Of a stretch of 64,000 nucleotides of DNA, positions 63,243 to 64,000 are shown in pieces. Made by a program: the position numbers and the translations under genes. The notes beneath the pieces are model-generated. The model searched no databases, had not been told where the DNA came from, and saw only the letters and a program-made list of their open reading frames with translations. Every line of letters starts with the position of its first letter. Position 1 is the stretch's first letter. The DNA is from Candidatus Bipolaricaulota bacterium. Its GTDB lineage: Bacteria; Bipolaricaulota; Bipolaricaulia; Bipolaricaulales; Bipolaricaulaceae. The stretch is taken from positions 62,001 to 126,000 of the forward strand of contig JALHJZ010000003.1 in the NCBI GenBank assembly GCA_022838705.1, given 5' to 3'.

Positions 63243-64000
63243 CCTCCCTGCGCCTGGGGGCGATCCTCGTCGGGCTCGGGCTGGGGCTCGTCCTCCTCGG
63301 GTTGATTTGGCTCCCGGCCCCTCCCACCGCCCTCGGCCCGGTGCGGTTCTCCCCCCCCTCGCTGCGCCATCCGCTCGGGACCGACTGGTTCGGCCGCGAC
63401 ACCCTGAGCCGAGTGATGGTGGGGGGACGGGTGAGCTGGGCCGTGGCTGCGATCGCGGTGGGCGTAGGTGGAACCGTGGGGATCCTCCTCGGGGCGGTCG
63501 CCGGACACACAGGCGGCATCGTCGGCGAGGCCCTGATGCGCGTTCCTGACCTCCTGCTCGCGTTCCCGGCGGTCCTCGTGGCTCTCCTCCTCGCCACCGT
63601 GCTCGGGCCAGGGCTCCTCGGGGTGACGCTCGCCATCGCCCTATTCACTCTCCCCTACTTCGCCCGGCTCACGCACTCCAGCGTCCTCGCCCTGCGCGAG
63701 GAAGAGTTCGTCGTCGCGGCGCGGGCGGCGGGGTGCTCGGCGGGGAGGATCGTCCTCCGCCACATCCTCCCCAACCTCTCCTCCCCCCTCCTCGTCCAGG
63801 CGTCGGTGAGCCTCGGGAGCGCCTTCCTCGCCGAGGCAGCCCTGTCCTACTTGGGGCTGGGGATCCAGCCGCCAGACCCGGCGTGGGGCCGCATGCTGCG
63901 GGAAGCGCAGACCTACGTGGGCCACTCCCCGTGGCCAGCCGTGTTCCCCGGCCTCATCCTCGGCCTCACCGTGCTCGGGCTAAACCTCCTCGGCGACGGG
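63239..64000 (+). CDS. Dipeptide/oligopeptide-type ABC transporter permease (DppC/OppC-like), cut by window edge
   Basis: First 254 codons; the gene continues past base 64000. ATGA overlap with the DppB-like gene. DppC features: HPLGTDWFGRDTLSRVMVGGR near the N terminus, GEALMRVPDLLLAFPAVLVAL, EAA loop EFVVAARAAGCSAGRIVLRH, and AALSYLGLGIQPPDPAWGRM. The end of the last helix and the C terminus are missing. Binding protein and ATPases are presumably downstream. Confidence 0.92.
   Translation, partial: MTSLRLGAILVGLGLGLVLLGLIWLPAPPTALGPVRFSPPSLRHPLGTDWFGRDTLSRVMVGGRVSWAVAAIAVGVGGTVGILLGAVAGHTGGIVGEALMRVPDLLLAFPAVLVALLLATVLGPGLLGVTLAIALFTLPYFARLTHSSVLALREEEFVVAARAAGCSAGRIVLRHILPNLSSPLLVQASVSLGSAFLAEAALSYLGLGIQPPDPAWGRMLREAQTYVGHSPWPAVFPGLILGLTVLGLNLLGDG

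Overview
The window is GC-rich, gene-dense bacterial DNA. About 57 protein genes, two tRNA genes and one TPP riboswitch are packed with 1-4 nt start/stop overlaps (ATGA, GTGA) and frequent GTG starts. There is no rRNA, prophage, CRISPR array or intact insertion sequence. The gene complement fits an anaerobic or facultative heterotroph of a deep-branching, probably diderm lineage: a pyrophosphate-type phosphofructokinase, pyruvate phosphate dikinase, GH57 and GH31 glycosidases, GlgC, SpoVS, two xanthine-dehydrogenase-family loci, and a protein resembling an outer-membrane barrel. My best guess is Candidatus Bipolaricaulota (OP1/Acetothermia) or a similar uncultivated phylum; this is inference and no marker here proves it.

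Layout. 1-7.9 kb: a BMP-family nucleoside ABC transporter (minus) and a three-subunit xanthine-dehydrogenase-type hydroxylase (plus) diverge from back-to-back promoters, suggesting purine uptake and oxidation. 8-12.4 kb: DEAD-box helicase with a long leader, RNase HI, a secreted unknown, a GT2 glycosyltransferase and PlsY. 12.5-16.4 kb: tRNA-Gln, a small membrane protein, and a DUF4956 / VTC-type polyphosphate polymerase / Cthe_2159-like secreted protein cluster. 16.6-22.8 kb: CDF transporter, IS3 OrfA remnant, thiamine ABC transporter under a TPP riboswitch, and thiL. 22.8-28.5 kb: MFS exporter overlapping a stand-alone molybdenum hydroxylase, then a secreted GH31. 28.5-32.4 kb: clpP-tig, M50 protease and rqcH. 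32.4-36 kb: the only loose region, with inverted repeats, degenerate 7-mers, secreted proteins and a small gene interrupted by TAA. 36-46 kb: tRNA-Thr, then a tight plus-strand run pdxS-pdxT-gap-comF-MBL-dnaG-rpoD-miaA-nnrDE-tatD, with radC converging. 46.8-54 kb: central carbon genes (GH57, glgC, class II aldolase, PPi-type pfk), then S41 and M20 peptidases. 54-56.6 kb: yidD, a barrel-like protein and dinB on minus. 56.7-64 kb: spoVS-argS-ftsY-ppdK followed by a dipeptide/oligopeptide-type ABC permease pair, the second cut by the window edge.

Two themes run through the window. First, many first-in-operon genes have a sigma70-like -10 box ending only 6-9 nt before the start codon and no Shine-Dalgarno, so leaderless mRNAs appear common, while internal genes use overlaps or strong AGGAGG sites. 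Second, pyrophosphate and polyphosphate recur: a predicted PPi-dependent PFK, PPDK, and a VTC-type polymerase.
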